From Domibacillus mangrovi (GTDB lineage Bacteria; Bacillota; Bacilli; Bacillales; Domibacillaceae), in NCBI RefSeq assembly GCF_001906925.1, contig NZ_MRWQ01000008.1, positions 175,743 to 239,742 of the forward strand: a DNA stretch of 64,000 nt, written 5' to 3'. Under the pieces are notes generated by a model. The model was given only the letters and a program-made list of their open reading frames with translations, did no database searches and was not told the DNA's origin. The first letter of the stretch is position 1, and each line of letters begins with the position of its first letter. Shown here one piece after another: positions 36,450 through 45,909 of this stretch. The position numbers were made by a program, and so were the translations under genes.

Positions 36450-36869
36450 CTATATTTGCTCTACTGGTGCCACTGTAAACTTTCCATAATCCACGCCTTT
36501 TAAACTCGTCAGCTTATGATTGAGCTGCTGGATATCGTTCACTTTCCCTTTAACGACGATCAGCTCTAAGCAGCTATCATGATCTAAATGGAAGTGTGTC
36601 GTGGCAAGGATTACATCGTGCATACTATGTTGAATCGTTGTCATTTCTTCCAGTAAATTCCGCTGATGATGGTTATAAAATAACAGAATACTTCCTGCTG
36701 CAATATGTTCTTGATCTTCCCAGGACTGTTGAATAAGTGCATCACGGACAAGATCTCGAACGGCTTCCGAACGATTTTCATATCCCCTTTGACTGACTAA
36801 ATGGTCAAACTTCCGAAGCAATTGACTGTCCATTGAAACGCCAAATCTTTTTAATCCGAAATCTTGCAT
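36450..36869 (-). CDS. nikR: Nickel-responsive regulator NikR
   Basis: An N-terminal ribbon-helix-helix (RFGVSMDSQLLRKFDHLVSQ, RSEAVRDLVRDALI) is followed by an ACT-like nickel domain. The four nickel ligands are in place by spacing with E. coli NikR: His81, His92, His94 and Cys100 (THFHLDHDSC). It is 139 aa, full length. It heads the operon and probably represses it in high nickel. A direct repeat GTAACAC-N14-GTAGCAC at 36905-36932, just before the start, is a candidate but unproven binding site. Confidence 0.94.
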   Translation of the reverse strand: MQDFGLKRFGVSMDSQLLRKFDHLVSQRGYENRSEAVRDLVRDALIQQSWEDQEHIAAGSILLFYNHHQRNLLEEMTTIQHSMHDVILATTHFHLDHDSCLELIVVKGKVNDIQQLNHKLTSLKGVDYGKFTVAPVEQI

Positions 36870-37225
36870 ACGTTCACCTCTAATTCACTTCAATTTTTCG
36901 CCCCGTAACACATTTTATTCAATTAGTAGCACGAATAGACGAACAAGTTCCCTTTTTTTAAAAAAAGAACGGCAAGCGGCGGGATTTCTTCTTATTTTGG
37001 CAGGATTTTTGATTGTAATGGCCGGATAAAGCTGAGCAACGGCGGAATAAATCCTAATAATTCACATATCCCGCCATTCTTTTTTCTTATAAGACAACTT
37101 CATCAGCTTTCTTCCATGATCTCGGTTCTGCTATAGAAATTGAACAAATTAATTTGTTTAGTAACTTAATTAACTATTGTACAATACCATGATGATATTA
37201 TTTGGTCAATATGAGGACGCCCTAC
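36870..37225. other. nik operon upstream region
   Basis: No gene. It contains a perfect 16-bp palindrome AACAAATTAATTTGTT at 37143-37158 and long arms GGCGGGAT (about 36976) and ATCCCGCC (about 37070) about 90 bases apart, the latter followed by ATTCTTTTTT. One of these may be the CHY-gene terminator or a nik operator. I cannot tell which. Confidence 0.45.
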
Positions 37226-37555
37226 TTACGTTTCAAAATAAAAATGTTTATGCAAACGGCAGCCTGGATTAAACGCCACGCCACAGCTCGGACAAGCGGA
37301 CTCACACGCTAAATATTCCCGAACCGTCAGCTCATGACCGCAGCCTCCGCACAACACTGCCTTTTCATCAAATTTCTCTTTCGGCCACACTTGCATTTTG
37401 CCACAGCCATCTTCCTCATGGCATTGGTGGCATGGATAATACGTCCCGCAGCAATAAAACTTAATCGCAATCCGGTCCATTTCCTGATGATAATGTGCAC
37501 ATCTCGTCTCCTCATCAAGTACACTGCCCCGTACATCATGTCCTTTTATTTTCAT
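37226..37555 (-). CDS. CHY zinc-finger protein, 109 aa
   Basis: The Cys/His pattern of the CHY family is complete: RCAHYHQEMDRIAIKFYCC, YPCHQCHEED, LCGGCGHELT and CPSCGVAFNPGCRLHKHFYF. It should bind three zinc ions. Members are found in bacteria, plants and animals; the bacterial role is unknown. It is transcribed toward the nik operon, but its distance suggests a separate unit. Confidence 0.88.
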   Translation of the reverse strand: MKIKGHDVRGSVLDEETRCAHYHQEMDRIAIKFYCCGTYYPCHQCHEEDGCGKMQVWPKEKFDEKAVLCGGCGHELTVREYLACESACPSCGVAFNPGCRLHKHFYFET

Positions 37556-37625
37556 GGCACATCCTCCTCCTCTTCCTAATATAAAGCGCCAGCTTATATT
37601 AATCTTTATTATACAGTTGAACGAA

Positions 37626-37655
37626 AAAAAGACTTCAGCAAAAAAGCTGAAGTTA
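37626..37655 (-). terminator. Terminator of the sigma-54 operon
   Basis: On the minus strand ACTTCAGC pairs with GCTGAAGT around T6 and is followed by CTTTTTTT. Confidence 0.85.
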
Positions 37656-37680
37656 GAAAAGATACGATCATTTTTATTCC

Positions 37681-37721
37681 ACGAGGGATGAAGCCCCCCA
37701 CGGATGGAAGTTTCACTTTAT
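37681..37721 (-). repeat. Structured repeat, 41-bp end fragment (R4)
   Basis: On the minus strand it reads ATAAAGTGAAACTTCCATCCG and then a G-run. This is the 5' end of the repeat family without the rest. Its TTTAT contains the TAA stop codon of the permease gene. Confidence 0.65.
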
Positions 37722-39094
37722 TGTGCTTCTTTTTCTACATCTTTCGCAAACGTACCGTCATTTTCGCCGACAAAGAACTTTTTGCCGTAAATTAAGAAAC
37801 ATAAAATAATGCCGATCGCAAAAGCCCAAGCAGCACCTTTAATCGCTAACACTGCCGCTATAATACCAGCAATTCCAAGATCACGCTGGCTTTTCGCTTC
37901 CATAATACCAATCCGAACACTTACATATCCTTGAATCAATAATGTCAATGCGAGTGCAACGCCTAAAATGGGTTCTACGAGACTGACAATTGGAAGTAAA
38001 AGTAAACCCGTATTCGTGCCCCAACGGAATGAACCCGATCCGCCGAAAATGGAGTTCATAACTTTCTTGCCTTCCTTATATCGCTCGACCACAACTACTT
38101 GCATAGCTGACCACAAGGGGCCGGCCATTGTCACATCTGGACCGATGATGCTCATAATTGAATTTCTCGCACCAAAAATTAAATGCGCACGATTTGGATT
38201 GTAGTCGACTTTTTCATCTTGTCGAATGTCATCTGCTTCATCAATAATCGCTTTACTTTGCAAAATATCCCCAAACAACACGATATATGTTGCCAAAACA
38301 GTTGGCAATCCGCTTATAAACAAAAGAAGTGGCGGCATGCCAAGACCAAATATTGTATACTCATTCCACAATGTAGCAAAATCAGGTGTTGAAAAACCCC
38401 ATTCAATCGTTGGCCACGGCGCTTCGCCAAATAAAGGAGCGATCACAACGGCTAAAATAATGATTGGAAAAATACCTAGTTTTCCAATGGTTCACCATAC
38501 CTTATTTTTCTGTTTTAATACTTGGAAATGTCTTGAGAATATTAAATAAAACGCAATCCCGACTGCAATTGAAATCGTCCACGGAAATGATTCAAAACGG
38601 CCGCCCACTTGAAAAATAGAAATAACGGCCGCAATACCGGCACCCATAATAACGCCTGCTTTAATAGCACTCGGTACAAGATTGACGACTTTACTGGCAA
38701 GCCCTGTTACGCCGAGAAAAACAGAAAACAACCCGAGTGTCAGCTGAAAAGCAATTAACGCATGTACCCGTTCATCTTCCGGAAACTGAGAAACATATAC
38801 CATAATTAATGGAATGGCTGGTGTAATCCAGCCTGGAATAACGGGATCGCCTAGTAAATGATGTGTTAAATAAAAAAGTCCATTGAGCATGACCACAGCA
38901 AGTGCTGCTTCAAACGGCATTCCTAGCAATTCTATTAGCAATGGAATCGCGGCAAGATCGACTGCACACATTAATAACCCTTGCACATAATCGGGCCACT
39001 CAAACCGGTAATGAATAAACGGGAGCCGTAGCTTAAACGGCCCTAGTGGAATGTAGGGAGATTCCTCTCCATATGCTCGATTTTTCCATTTCAT
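37718..39094 (-). pseudogene. Polytopic permease (NCS2/SulP-like) interrupted by an in-frame TGA
   Basis: Two open stretches, 39094-38492 and 38491-37718, lie in the same frame and together encode a 458-codon transporter. The first ends in LKQKNKVW then TGA, and the second resumes TIGKLGIFPIIILAVV. The joined protein has about 12 membrane spans, with GDPVIPGWITPAIPL, GVIMGAGIAAVISIF, GLPTVLATYIVLFGD and IMSIIGPDVTMAGPL. A TGG to TGA change would explain it. The start overlaps the alcohol dehydrogenase stop (ATGA). Substrate unknown; its place suggests uptake of the alcohol or aldehyde precursor. It could also be a sequencing error or read through. Confidence 0.8.
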
Positions 39095-40257
39095 TTGTTT
39101 TCCCCTCCTTGATATGCTGCTTCATAAATAGCGAGAATATCTGCTTTCGTGAACATTCTCGGATTATTTTTCAGTAGACGGTCAATTTTACTCGCATCTT
39201 CCGCCATATCGTCTAAATCACTTTCTTTAATGCCCACCTTACATAGTCCATCTGGAATACGAACCGCTTCGCACAATACACGCATGGCTGAAATAGCCCG
39301 ATCCGCCGCTTCATTGTCCGTTAAATGATCGACTTTCTCGCCAAGCGCTGCAGCAATGTCCCGGAAACGTTCCAAACAGCTAATTTTATTCCACTCCATT
39401 ACATATGGGAGCAGCAGGGCATTACTTACACCATGTGGAATATGAAACCGGCCGCCAAGTGGATACGCCAGTGCATGCACCGCACCAACACCTGCATTTC
39501 CGAACGCCATTCCCGCCATTAAACTCCCTGTCGCCATCTGCTCACGTGCTTTCATATTCCCCGGATTTGCATACGCTTTTGGCAAGTTCACAGCGATCAT
39601 TTTCATCGCTCCTATCGCAAGTGAATCCGTAATAGGTGATGCATGGACGGAAATATACGCTTCAATCGCATGAACGAGTGCGTCGATTCCACTTGCTGCT
39701 GTTACATGAGGCGGCATCGTCAAGGTCATTTCCGGTGCAACAATCGCTACATCCGGCAATAGGTAATCGCTTACAATTCCTTTCTTCACTTGCTCTTCTT
39801 TATCGGACAAGATTGAAATATTGGTCACTTCAGAACCGGTACCGGCCGTCGTTGGAATCACAATGAGCGGACATCCCTTCTGCTTCACGTGGTCCGTGCC
39901 GACGAGATCGACAAGTGCCCCTTCATAACCTGCATACCCTGAAACGGCTTTTGCTGTATCCATCGCGCTTCCGCCGCCAATGGCAATCAGCCCATCATGT
40001 CCGCCTTTTTGAAACGCTTTCCGGCACTCTTCCACCACATAAAATTCCGGCTCAGGCTCCACTTCTAAAAATACGCCGCACGTAAGCCCTTCCAAAATTC
40101 CTTGAATGTTATGGAGCATCCCTGTTTGTTGAATAATGTGATCTGTGACAATAAGCGGATTCGTCATTCCTAACCGTTCCGCTTCCACTTTCAACTGTCC
40201 TGTTGCACCTTCACCAGTAATTAACTTATTGGCAATCTTAAACGAAGATATAGTCAT
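39091..40257 (-). CDS. Iron-containing alcohol dehydrogenase
   Basis: This is a group III Fe-dependent NAD(P) alcohol dehydrogenase. The nucleotide loop is GGGSAMDTAKAVSG, followed by IPTTAGTGSEVT. Metal ligands are the Asp and His in GIDALVHAIEAY, and two His in GAVHALAYPLGGRFHIPHG. At 388 aa it is full length. It is the first gene behind a sigma-54 promoter (40295-40310) and is translationally coupled to the interrupted permease. Substrate range in this family is wide (1,3-propanediol, butanol, lactaldehyde). Confidence 0.93.
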   Translation of the reverse strand: MTISSFKIANKLITGEGATGQLKVEAERLGMTNPLIVTDHIIQQTGMLHNIQGILEGLTCGVFLEVEPEPEFYVVEECRKAFQKGGHDGLIAIGGGSAMDTAKAVSGYAGYEGALVDLVGTDHVKQKGCPLIVIPTTAGTGSEVTNISILSDKEEQVKKGIVSDYLLPDVAIVAPEMTLTMPPHVTAASGIDALVHAIEAYISVHASPITDSLAIGAMKMIAVNLPKAYANPGNMKAREQMATGSLMAGMAFGNAGVGAVHALAYPLGGRFHIPHGVSNALLLPYVMEWNKISCLERFRDIAAALGEKVDHLTDNEAADRAISAMRVLCEAVRIPDGLCKVGIKESDLDDMAEDASKIDRLLKNNPRMFTKADILAIYEAAYQGGENK

Positions 40258-40294
40258 AAAAAAATCCTCCTTTTTTCTTCTCCTTACTTCTTAT

Positions 40295-40310
40295 TGCAAG
40301 TCCCGTGCCA
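40295..40310 (-). promoter_or_regulatory. Sigma-54 (-24/-12) promoter of the alcohol dehydrogenase operon
   Basis: On the minus strand TGGCACGGGACTTGCA matches the sigma-54 consensus (TGGCAC-N5-TTGC) without mismatch. It is ~38-53 bp upstream of the adh start codon. Confidence 0.92.
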
Positions 40311-40381
40311 ACAAGAAAAAAGCTTAAAAAGAAGGATTTAGCCCTTCGCTTGATTTAAATAATACTCAAAACTACCTTTTT

Positions 40382-40399
40382 TGATTAGAATTCTAATCA
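40382..40399. promoter_or_regulatory. Candidate enhancer site for the sigma-54 activator
   Basis: TGATTAGAATTCTAATCA is a perfect 18-bp palindrome about 75-90 bases upstream of the -24 element. It overlaps the stop codon of the activator gene. Position and symmetry fit an upstream activating sequence for the Fis-type DNA-binding domain of that activator. Confidence 0.7.
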
Positions 40400-41967
40400 G
40401 AGGAAGCCCAGCCTTTCATTTTCGCCACAATAGTGGACTGGCTAACTTGCAAAGCTTCCGCCGCTTTTCTTGTCGTTTTATGTATGCGCATTGCTTTTTC
40501 AATTAAATGCCGCTCAACCTGATCCGTCGCTTTTTTCAGCGGAATGATCGAACCATCCAATGAAAATTCCACAAGCGGCTCGCGCTGGATTTTTGCCGGA
40601 AGCTGTTCTACGTTCACCTGCGTGGAAGATGCTGTCACTATTAAATATTCGATGACGTTTTTCAATTCACGAATGTTACCCGGCCATCCGTATTCACACA
40701 ATTCATCAAACGCTTCTGCTGACAACGTGACGGCTTCTTGATGAGCAGCATTAAACCGCTCCAAATAATACGTCAGCAAGCCTGGAATTTCTTTTTTACG
40801 TTCCCGCAGCGGCAGAATACACATCGGAACAACGGTCAGCCGGTAATACAAATCCTCACGAAACATACCTTTTTCAACAAGCTCTTCTAGCGGCTGATTC
40901 GTCGCCGCGATGACCCGGATATCAACCTTTCTCGGCACTGTTGAACCGACTGGCATAAATGAAAAATCGTCGAGTACTTTCAACAGCTTCACCTGTAATT
41001 CAAGCGGCATGTCCCCAATCTCATCCAAAAAAAGCGTCCCTCTATTCGCCATTTCGATCAGTCCCTTTTTCCCTTTCGAAAGCGCTCCTGTAAAGGCCCC
41101 ACCCACGTAACCGAACAATTCTGCTTCAATTAAATTCGCCGGAAGCGCCCCACAGTTCACTTCAATAAATGGATGCCCTTTTCGAAGCGAGTGCCGGTGA
41201 ATGTATGAAGCCGACATCGTTTTTCCAACACCACTCTCACCCGTTAAACAAACCGTTACATCCGTTTTGGCAATCTTTCGCATCAAACGCTTTGTTTCCA
41301 GATCGCCTGCTATAAATGGAAAGTCTTCTGTCTCATTCGCCGCTGTTTCACTCCCTGCCTTGCTTTCTTTTAATTCATTATTCTCAGCCTTCAGCTGAAT
41401 CAGCTCAGTAATATCACGTACGCTGCTGACGACATACAAAATCGTTTGCTCTTGATTAAACACCGGACTAGCCGACACGATGACTTTCCGTCCATTCGCC
41501 AGCTCCTGCATACGTGTCAGCGATTTTTTCTCCTGAATAACCTGAACCGACACCGACTTCGAAATATAGCCCGCTTTCTCCAAATCATTCATATGAAGAC
41601 CGATTATTTTCTCCGATGAAATACCAGTAATCCGCTCATACGCGGTATTCACCTTTACCGTAAACCCATACCCATCTGTAATGTACACACCGTCATACAG
41701 CGAGTTGATCATATCGGAAAACATCTTGCTTGCGAGCATCTCGCGAAACATATCCGACTCCTGCTCCCGGAGAAACTCCTGTAAAAACGGCTGCTGAAAA
41801 AAGGCCCGAAGCGTCATCAACACATGGCCATTCTGAATCGCCACACGAATCTCCTCGAGCGTAATCATCCCAACCGTTTTATCTTCATCCACAATCGCTG
41901 CCGACTCCGCATTTCGCTCCGTAATGAAAATCAACGCCTCTTGAATCGTCTGATCTAACGTCAGCAC
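40393..41967 (-). CDS. Sigma-54-dependent transcriptional activator
   Basis: Domains in order are a CBS-like N-terminal segment (LDQTIQEALIFITERNAESAA), a PAS domain (about 90-205; VYITDGYGFTVKVNTAYERIT), an AAA+ domain with Walker A GESGVGKT, the sigma-54 contact loop GAFTGA and the arginine-finger region PVGSTVPRKVDIRVIAATN, and a Fis-type HTH (RKAAEALQVSQSTIVAKMKGW). The GTG start at 41967 sits well behind GGAGTTGGAG; a TTG nine bases earlier is possible. It should activate the adjacent adh operon when the PAS/CBS module senses its ligand. Confidence 0.92.
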   Translation of the reverse strand: MLTLDQTIQEALIFITERNAESAAIVDEDKTVGMITLEEIRVAIQNGHVLMTLRAFFQQPFLQEFLREQESDMFREMLASKMFSDMINSLYDGVYITDGYGFTVKVNTAYERITGISSEKIIGLHMNDLEKAGYISKSVSVQVIQEKKSLTRMQELANGRKVIVSASPVFNQEQTILYVVSSVRDITELIQLKAENNELKESKAGSETAANETEDFPFIAGDLETKRLMRKIAKTDVTVCLTGESGVGKTMSASYIHRHSLRKGHPFIEVNCGALPANLIEAELFGYVGGAFTGALSKGKKGLIEMANRGTLFLDEIGDMPLELQVKLLKVLDDFSFMPVGSTVPRKVDIRVIAATNQPLEELVEKGMFREDLYYRLTVVPMCILPLRERKKEIPGLLTYYLERFNAAHQEAVTLSAEAFDELCEYGWPGNIRELKNVIEYLIVTASSTQVNVEQLPAKIQREPLVEFSLDGSIIPLKKATDQVERHLIEKAMRIHKTTRKAAEALQVSQSTIVAKMKGWASSD

Positions 41968-42270
41968 ATCCTCCAACTCCTTTGTAAAAATGAATCAGTA
42001 CTGCTTCCGAATCCCGCAAGCGCTTCAATTGAAGTCCGTTTCTTTTCATGCTATCATGGCCGATTCTTAACGAAAAGAAAAAAGAATTGTCTTAAAAGCC
42101 GGATTTCTCCCCCTTTCAAAACAATTCTCATTCGTAAGACTCTCATACAAATTTATCGTGTTCTCTGTTTTCTAACCACCGAGCTAGCTATAACAATTCA
42201 ATATTTTTTCTTATACGCATCCTAAATTCGACTTCTGTTAGTAACGCGAAAAAACGTTGGTTTTGCAGGC
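41968..42270. other. Spacer between the activator and the tartrate-dehydrogenase-like gene
   Basis: About 300 bases, AT-rich, with no coding frame or clear RNA. It should contain the activator's own promoter. No confident hairpin terminator was found. Confidence 0.4.
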
Positions 42271-43353
42271 TTATGATTCATTAGGTTCTTTTTTCAAATA
42301 ATGAATAACACGTGCCCCCACTTCAGAAGTAGAAGCATTTCCTCCTAGATCAGGTGTTACGTATTCTTTTTCTGTCAATACGTCTTCAATCGCTTTTAAC
42401 ACACGCGCGCCTAAATCAGGACGATGGAAGTAGTCGAACATTTGACTTGCGGACCAAATAGACGCAAGCGGATTGGCAATACCTTCACCCGCAATGTCTG
42501 GTGCAGAGCCATGAATGGGTTCAAACATAGACGGATAGTCTCGTTCCGGGTTAATGTTTGCTCCGGCAGCCAGTCCAAGTCCCCCGGCAATCGCTGCACC
42601 TAAATCGGTTAAAATATCCCCAAACAAGTTAGATGTAACGACGACTTCAAAACGTTTCGGATCTTTAATCATCAGCATACTCGCTGCATCGACGAGATAC
42701 GAATACGTTTGTACATCCGGGTACTCTTTGCTTACTTCATCAAAAATTTGATCCCAAAATACCATTGAGTAGTTTAACGCATTCCCTTTACTAATACTCG
42801 TCAGCGATTTGTTCATTTTTCTTGCTTCCTCAAACGCATAACGGATTACCCGCTCCGTCCCTTTTCGAGAAAACACACCAGTCTGCAAAACGACCTCCTC
42901 AGGCTTTCCTTTAAATAGCCAGTCTCCCGCTCCTGCATATTCACCTTCACTGTTTTCACGAATAAACAGCATATCAATCTCTTCTCTTTTGACGCCTTCA
43001 AGCGGACAAGGAGCTCCATTCAATAATGTAATCGGCCGAATATTAATATATTGATCGAATCCTTTTCTAATTTTCAAAAGGAGATCCCAAAGAGAAATAT
43101 GATCTGGAACACCTGGGAATCCGACAGCGCCTAAATAAACCGCGTCAAATCCTTTCAGCTTTTCCATCCCATCATCGTCCATCATTTTTCCCGTTTCAGC
43201 GTAGTATTCACAGCCCCATGGAAAATAAGTAAAGTCAAATGCGATCTCGCCATCCATCTTGGCCATTTCATTTAAAACGTTGATTCCTTCATCAATCACT
43301 TCAGGGCCAATTCCATCTCCGGCTATAACAGCAATTTTATATTCTTTCACCAA
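42271..43353 (-). CDS. Tartrate/D-malate dehydrogenase-like enzyme
   Basis: This belongs to the isocitrate/isopropylmalate dehydrogenase family (beta-hydroxyacid oxidative decarboxylases). AVIAGDGIGPEVIDEG begins the protein. RENSEGEYAGAG is the substrate loop, and YLVDAASMLMIKDP and TSNLFGDILTDLGAAIAGGLG hold the metal Asp residues. PIHGSAPDIAGEGIANP is the NAD segment. Length and the RENSEGEYAG form favour tartrate/D-malate dehydrogenase over LeuB. It starts at TTG 43353 (AAGGAG eight bases upstream) or GTG 43350. It is last in the catabolic operon. Confidence 0.82.
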   Translation of the reverse strand: MVKEYKIAVIAGDGIGPEVIDEGINVLNEMAKMDGEIAFDFTYFPWGCEYYAETGKMMDDDGMEKLKGFDAVYLGAVGFPGVPDHISLWDLLLKIRKGFDQYINIRPITLLNGAPCPLEGVKREEIDMLFIRENSEGEYAGAGDWLFKGKPEEVVLQTGVFSRKGTERVIRYAFEEARKMNKSLTSISKGNALNYSMVFWDQIFDEVSKEYPDVQTYSYLVDAASMLMIKDPKRFEVVVTSNLFGDILTDLGAAIAGGLGLAAGANINPERDYPSMFEPIHGSAPDIAGEGIANPLASIWSASQMFDYFHRPDLGARVLKAIEDVLTEKEYVTPDLGGNASTSEVGARVIHYLKKEPNES

Positions 43354-43442
43354 ACCGCTCACTCCTTCAATTATAATAACGAACGATGCTTCTAAAAAGA
43401 GAGAGACGGGCGGAGATTTAAAATGACCCCGCCCGGCTTTTT

Positions 43443-44879
43443 TTAGTTACGGTTAAAAATAACGAGCTTCATTTCGGTCATTTCTTCTACTGCATATTTA
43501 ATCCCTTCACGTCCAGTGCCACTTTCTTTCACACCACCGTACGGCATATGATCCACACGGAAAGTAGGGATATCATTTACTAAAACACCGCCTACGTGTA
43601 ATGCGTCTGCTGCATCAAATGCTGTATGCACGTTTTCCGTGTAAATGCCCGCTTGCAGACCGAAGCGTGAATCATTAACAAGATTAATGGCTTCTTCAAC
43701 CGTCTTCACTTTGTTAATGACAACGATCGGGGCAAACACTTCCTGGCAAGATACTTTCAAGTTTGAGTCAGCATCTAAAATGACGGTCGGCTGAAGAATA
43801 TGCCCTTCCGCTTCGCCACCTGCTGCAATCGTCGCGCCACCTTGCTTTGCTTCATGAATCCAGCTGAGCGCACGATCCACATCTCCTGGTGTAATTAAAG
43901 CGGATACGTCTGTTTCCGGATCAAGCGGGTCGCCAATCGTCAACTTTTTCGTCGCTTCAACAAACTTTTCAACGAATGAGTCATACACATCTTCATGTGC
44001 ATACACGCGTTGCAATGAAATACAGACTTGTCCTTGATTTGAAAAAGCCCCCATAATGCAACGATCAATAATCTTATCAATATTGACCTCTTTATCAAGG
44101 ATAACAGCCGCGTTTGATCCAAGCTCTAGCGTTACCCGTTTCAGTCCTGCTTTATTGCGAATGCCGATCCCCACGCCCGGGCTTCCTGTAAACGTAACCA
44201 TGTTCACACGTTCATCTGTGACAATTTTATCGCCGACAATTCTCCCTCCACCTGTAATGACATTTAACGCACCAGCAGGCAGTCCCGCATCTTCAAACAG
44301 CTTTGCGGTAAAATACGATGTCAATGGCGTTTGACTAGCTGGCTTCAGTACAACTGTGTTTCCGGCCGCAATCGCAGGGCCAAGCTTATGCGCAACTAAA
44401 TTGAGCGGAAAATTAAATGGTGTAATTGCACCGATAACGCCAATAGGCTCATGCGTTGTATAAGCGATTCTGTTTTCTCCTCCTGGAGCAGCATCCATCG
44501 GAATCATCTCACCATGAAGTCTTTTCGCTTCTTCTGCCGCAAATTTGTACGTTTGAACTGTTCGGCTTACTTCCGCTTTTGCATACACGAGCGGCTTCGC
44601 GGCTTCTTTCGCAAGAAGAATCGCTGCCTCATCTCCTCGCTCCTCAAGCAACACAGAAACCTTTTCCAAAATAGAAGCACGTTGATGAGCTGGCATCTTT
44701 GCCATGACCGCTTTAGCTTGGAATGCTGCTTCAATCGCATGGTCAATTTCTTCATCATTCGCAGAAGGGATTTGTGCAATCTCTTTTTCACTATAAGGAG
44801 AAGTCAGTTTCGTATAGGCAGACCCCTCCACCCATTCTCCATTTATGAACAACTGTTGTTTATTTATCGATTCAGACAT
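43443..44879 (-). CDS. NAD(P)-dependent aldehyde dehydrogenase
   Basis: This is a full-length ALDH (478 aa). The catalytic Cys is in FSNQGQVCISLQRVYAHE, the general-base Glu in LELGSNAAVIL, and the oxyanion Asn in TPFNFPLNLVAHK. The glycine-rich NAD motif is FTGSPGVGIGI. The signature is close to succinate-semialdehyde/lactaldehyde/glycolaldehyde dehydrogenases, but substrate cannot be fixed. The start at 44879 follows GAGGAGCG. It is in the same direction as the transketolase pair and ttuC-like gene. Confidence 0.9.
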   Translation of the reverse strand: MSESINKQQLFINGEWVEGSAYTKLTSPYSEKEIAQIPSANDEEIDHAIEAAFQAKAVMAKMPAHQRASILEKVSVLLEERGDEAAILLAKEAAKPLVYAKAEVSRTVQTYKFAAEEAKRLHGEMIPMDAAPGGENRIAYTTHEPIGVIGAITPFNFPLNLVAHKLGPAIAAGNTVVLKPASQTPLTSYFTAKLFEDAGLPAGALNVITGGGRIVGDKIVTDERVNMVTFTGSPGVGIGIRNKAGLKRVTLELGSNAAVILDKEVNIDKIIDRCIMGAFSNQGQVCISLQRVYAHEDVYDSFVEKFVEATKKLTIGDPLDPETDVSALITPGDVDRALSWIHEAKQGGATIAAGGEAEGHILQPTVILDADSNLKVSCQEVFAPIVVINKVKTVEEAINLVNDSRFGLQAGIYTENVHTAFDAADALHVGGVLVNDIPTFRVDHMPYGGVKESGTGREGIKYAVEEMTEMKLVIFNRN

Positions 44880-44943
44880 CGTGTTCGCGCTCCTCATCTT
44901 TTTATTTATCATGAATTTGCTTGCATTCAAAACTTACTCCACT

Positions 44944-45906
44944 TTACCTTTTCCGGCTTAATACTTCTTTCGCTTTCACAACCATATCAGCAGGCGTAAT
45001 GTTGTATTTTTTCAGGAGATCTTCATTCTTGCCTGATTCTGTGTTGCGATCTTGCACACCGACCCGGATCATCGGTGTTGGATACTGTTCACCGAGAATT
45101 TCAGCAACAGCACTGCCTAGTCCACCAATAATGTTATGCTCTTCTGCAACGACAATCGCTCCCGTTTCACGGGCGGCCTTCACAACGGCTTCCTGATCAA
45201 GTGGCTTGATCGTCGGCATATGCAAAACAGATGCGTGAATACCTTCTTTTTCTAACAAACGAGCGGCTTCTACTGAGCGTTCCGTTTGTGTACCTGTGGT
45301 GATAATCGTAAGATCGCCACCTTCTTTCACAAACAAGCCTTTCCCTAATTCAAATCGATGTGTTTCTATGTCGAAGATTTGCGGCTGCGCATCCCGCGCA
45401 AGACGAATGTAAACAGGTCCATCATATTGATGAGCAAATTCCATCATGTGAATTAACTCAACCCCGTCTGCTGGTGCAAGAACAACCATATTTGGGATAC
45501 TGCGCATAATCGCTACATCTTCCACACCTTGGTGTGTCTTTCCCGTACAGCCCGTTAACAGCCCACTGTAAGCACCGATCATTTTCACATTTAATTTAGG
45601 CTGAGCTACTGAAACGGTAATTTGATCGAGTGCTCTTTTCGTAATAAATGAAGCGAATGTGCATACCCACGGCTGAAGACCTACAGAAGCAAGGCCCGCC
45701 GCTACACCCATCATATTTTGTTCAGCAATGCCCATTTGCAGAAACTGAGCGGCATTTCCTTTCGCTACTGTATCCGTTTTCGTTGAATTCGCCAGATCTC
45801 CATCTAACACGACTGCTTTCGTATCTTTTTTTGTAATGTTTAATAACACTTCTCCAAAGACATCACGCATCGATGCTTTTTCTCCCACTTGCAACAATTG
45901 GCTCAT
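44944..45906 (-). CDS. Transketolase, C-terminal subunit
   Basis: This carries the pyrimidine-binding and C-terminal domains of transketolase as a separate 320-aa protein: VLDGDLANSTKTDTVAKG, FLQMGIAEQNMMGVAAGLAS (catalytic Glu), TGKTHQGVEDVAIMRSIPNM and IKPLDQEAVVKAARE. It must pair with the 284-aa N-terminal subunit encoded 4 bp upstream. Split transketolases are common in catabolic clusters for unusual sugars. Confidence 0.93.
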   Translation of the reverse strand: MSQLLQVGEKASMRDVFGEVLLNITKKDTKAVVLDGDLANSTKTDTVAKGNAAQFLQMGIAEQNMMGVAAGLASVGLQPWVCTFASFITKRALDQITVSVAQPKLNVKMIGAYSGLLTGCTGKTHQGVEDVAIMRSIPNMVVLAPADGVELIHMMEFAHQYDGPVYIRLARDAQPQIFDIETHRFELGKGLFVKEGGDLTIITTGTQTERSVEAARLLEKEGIHASVLHMPTIKPLDQEAVVKAARETGAIVVAEEHNIIGGLGSAVAEILGEQYPTPMIRVGVQDRNTESGKNEDLLKKYNITPADMVVKAKEVLSRKR

Positions 45907-45909
45907 TTT

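Noticed and set aside
44451..44999. Long plus-strand open frame opposite the aldehyde dehydrogenase
   Set aside because: It is antisense to a well-supported gene, has no ribosome site and a composition dominated by the complement of the ALDH codons.
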